From Anaerolineaceae bacterium (lineage in GTDB: Bacteria > Chloroflexota > Anaerolineae > Anaerolineales > Anaerolineaceae), in assembly GCA_011620465.1 (NCBI GenBank), contig WOZC01000024.1, positions 1 to 6,489 on the forward strand: 6,489 nt of DNA, written 5' to 3'. A program made the translations under genes and the position numbers. The stretch's first letter is position 1. Each line of letters opens with the position of its first letter. Below, in pieces: positions 5,780-6,489 of this stretch. The notes under the pieces were generated by a model, which searched no databases, had not been told where the DNA came from, and was given only the letters and a program-made list of their open reading frames with translations.

Positions 5780-6489
5780 TTATTGAATCAAACCGCTGCT
5801 ATAGGGTTCCGCAAAAAGGGCGGGGGTACCGCCAGTGTGCCAAAACAGGACAATATCTTCAGGCTTGAAAAAGCCTTTGCGAGTCAAGTCAATCAGACCT
5901 GCTGCTGCACGCCCGGTATAGACAGGGTCGAGCAGGATGCCTTCTTCTCTTGCAAACATATTCACAGCTTCAATCTCAACAGAGGTCAGCACGCCGTATC
6001 CCGCCTGGCAGTAAGCGTCGTTGATGAGCACTTCTTCGGGTGTGACCGACCAGTCATATCCAAATTGTAGTGCGGTCTGGTTGACCAGGTCAGAAATCTG
6101 GCGAGAAAACAGGTCGGATTCCTGTTCGATACTGATGCCCAGGATCTTCCCTTTGAAACCCGTGAGGTGTGCCCCCAGGATCAAGCCAGCCTGCGTGCCT
6201 CCGGAGGAACTGGCGAAAACGATCCAGTCCGGTTCCAGCCCTTGCTCGCTCAACTCCCGCATCGCGTTCAAGTAGCCCAGAGCACCGATTGGGTTCGACC
6301 CGCCGTAAGGGATCAAGTAGGGCTTCAATCCAGCTTGTTCGGCTTGGGCGAAGCGCACTTGTAATTCATGGTCCCGGCTGGCTTTTGAAGTAAAGAAGAT
6401 TTGAGCACCGCTGAGTTTATCCAGCAGAAGGTTGCCTTGCGCTTCAGCTGGTTCCACACCAGCCAGGATCAGCTGACAGCCCAGTCCGA
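5780..6489 (-). CDS. dcyD: PLP-dependent enzyme, D-cysteine desulfhydrase/ACC deaminase family (5' truncated)
   Basis: The C-terminal 235 residues of a fold-type II PLP enzyme are present. D-cysteine desulfhydrase converts D-cysteine to pyruvate, H2S and ammonia in the cytoplasm. The frame stays open to the window edge. The GTG at 6457-6455 is internal, because upstream codons give GLGCQLILAG, and the EPAEAQGNLLLD segment after it is a normal family segment. Counting from the first full codon (6487), GGSNPIGALGY at 62-72, SGGTQAGL at 95-102, DPVYTGRAAAGL at 187-198 and HTGG at 217-220 are visible. Family members run to about 330 residues, so roughly 95 are missing, including the PLP lysine. 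True ACC deaminases have Glu after DPVY and Leu in the HLGG motif; here both are Thr (191 and 218), which argues for D-cysteine desulfhydrase or a relative such as L-cysteate sulfo-lyase. Arg193 replaces the usual Lys of the DPVYTGK motif. The gene converges on the ATPase gene, with a 124-bp gap. Confidence 0.85.
   Translation of the reverse strand, partial: GLGCQLILAGVEPAEAQGNLLLDKLSGAQIFFTSKASRDHELQVRFAQAEQAGLKPYLIPYGGSNPIGALGYLNAMRELSEQGLEPDWIVFASSSGGTQAGLILGAHLTGFKGKILGISIEQESDLFSRQISDLVNQTALQFGYDWSVTPEEVLINDAYCQAGYGVLTSVEIEAVNMFAREEGILLDPVYTGRAAAGLIDLTRKGFFKPEDIVLFWHTGGTPALFAEPYSSGLIQ

Noticed and set aside
5771..5796. GCGGTT...AACCGC inverted repeat spanning the stop codon of the PLP enzyme gene, considered as its terminator
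   Set aside because: The stem is short with a 14-base loop, there is no T-tract on the minus strand, and it overlaps coding sequence.

Overview
The window looks like a moderate-GC bacterial chromosome fragment, probably from the phylum Chloroflexota and perhaps class Anaerolineae. This is inferred from three things: the wording of the DNA polymerase III delta' N-terminus, start codons sitting 6-9 bases after a -10 box with no Shine-Dalgarno sequence, and short palindromic intergenic repeats. No 16S rRNA or other taxonomic marker is present, so the assignment is tentative.

Layout, left to right. Bases 1-226 are non-coding or nearly so. The extreme left edge may hold the first codons of a leftward gene behind a TGGTACAAT box. 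Bases 81-232 hold a cluster of three inverted-repeat units; the last two are copies of one another, one of them interrupted by a 28-bp insertion. Next come two leftward genes in an operon, holB (clamp-loader delta' subunit) followed by chrA (two-domain chromate-family transporter), which overlap by 4 bp (ATGA). The chrA stop codon lies inside the last repeat unit. A 288-bp divergent intergenic region (2488-2775) carries a candidate promoter on each side and two perfect inverted repeats. It is followed by a rightward 959-residue type IIA P-type ATPase, very probably a Ca2+ pump with residues for both SERCA-type Ca2+ sites. A rho-independent terminator closes that gene. The right edge holds a convergent, 5'-truncated PLP-dependent enzyme of the D-cysteine desulfhydrase/ACC deaminase family.

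How the genes relate. The holB-chrA pair is co-transcribed but has no obvious functional link: one is core replication machinery, the other an ion or oxyanion transporter. The Ca2+-type ATPase and the PLP enzyme appear to be separate single-gene units. No mobile element with a transposase, no CRISPR array, no RNA gene and no defence system is visible, and nothing here amounts to a convincing undescribed multi-gene system. The most novel material is small-scale: the repeat cluster at the chrA 3' end with its insertion, the apparently leaderless starts, and the palindromes upstream of holB.
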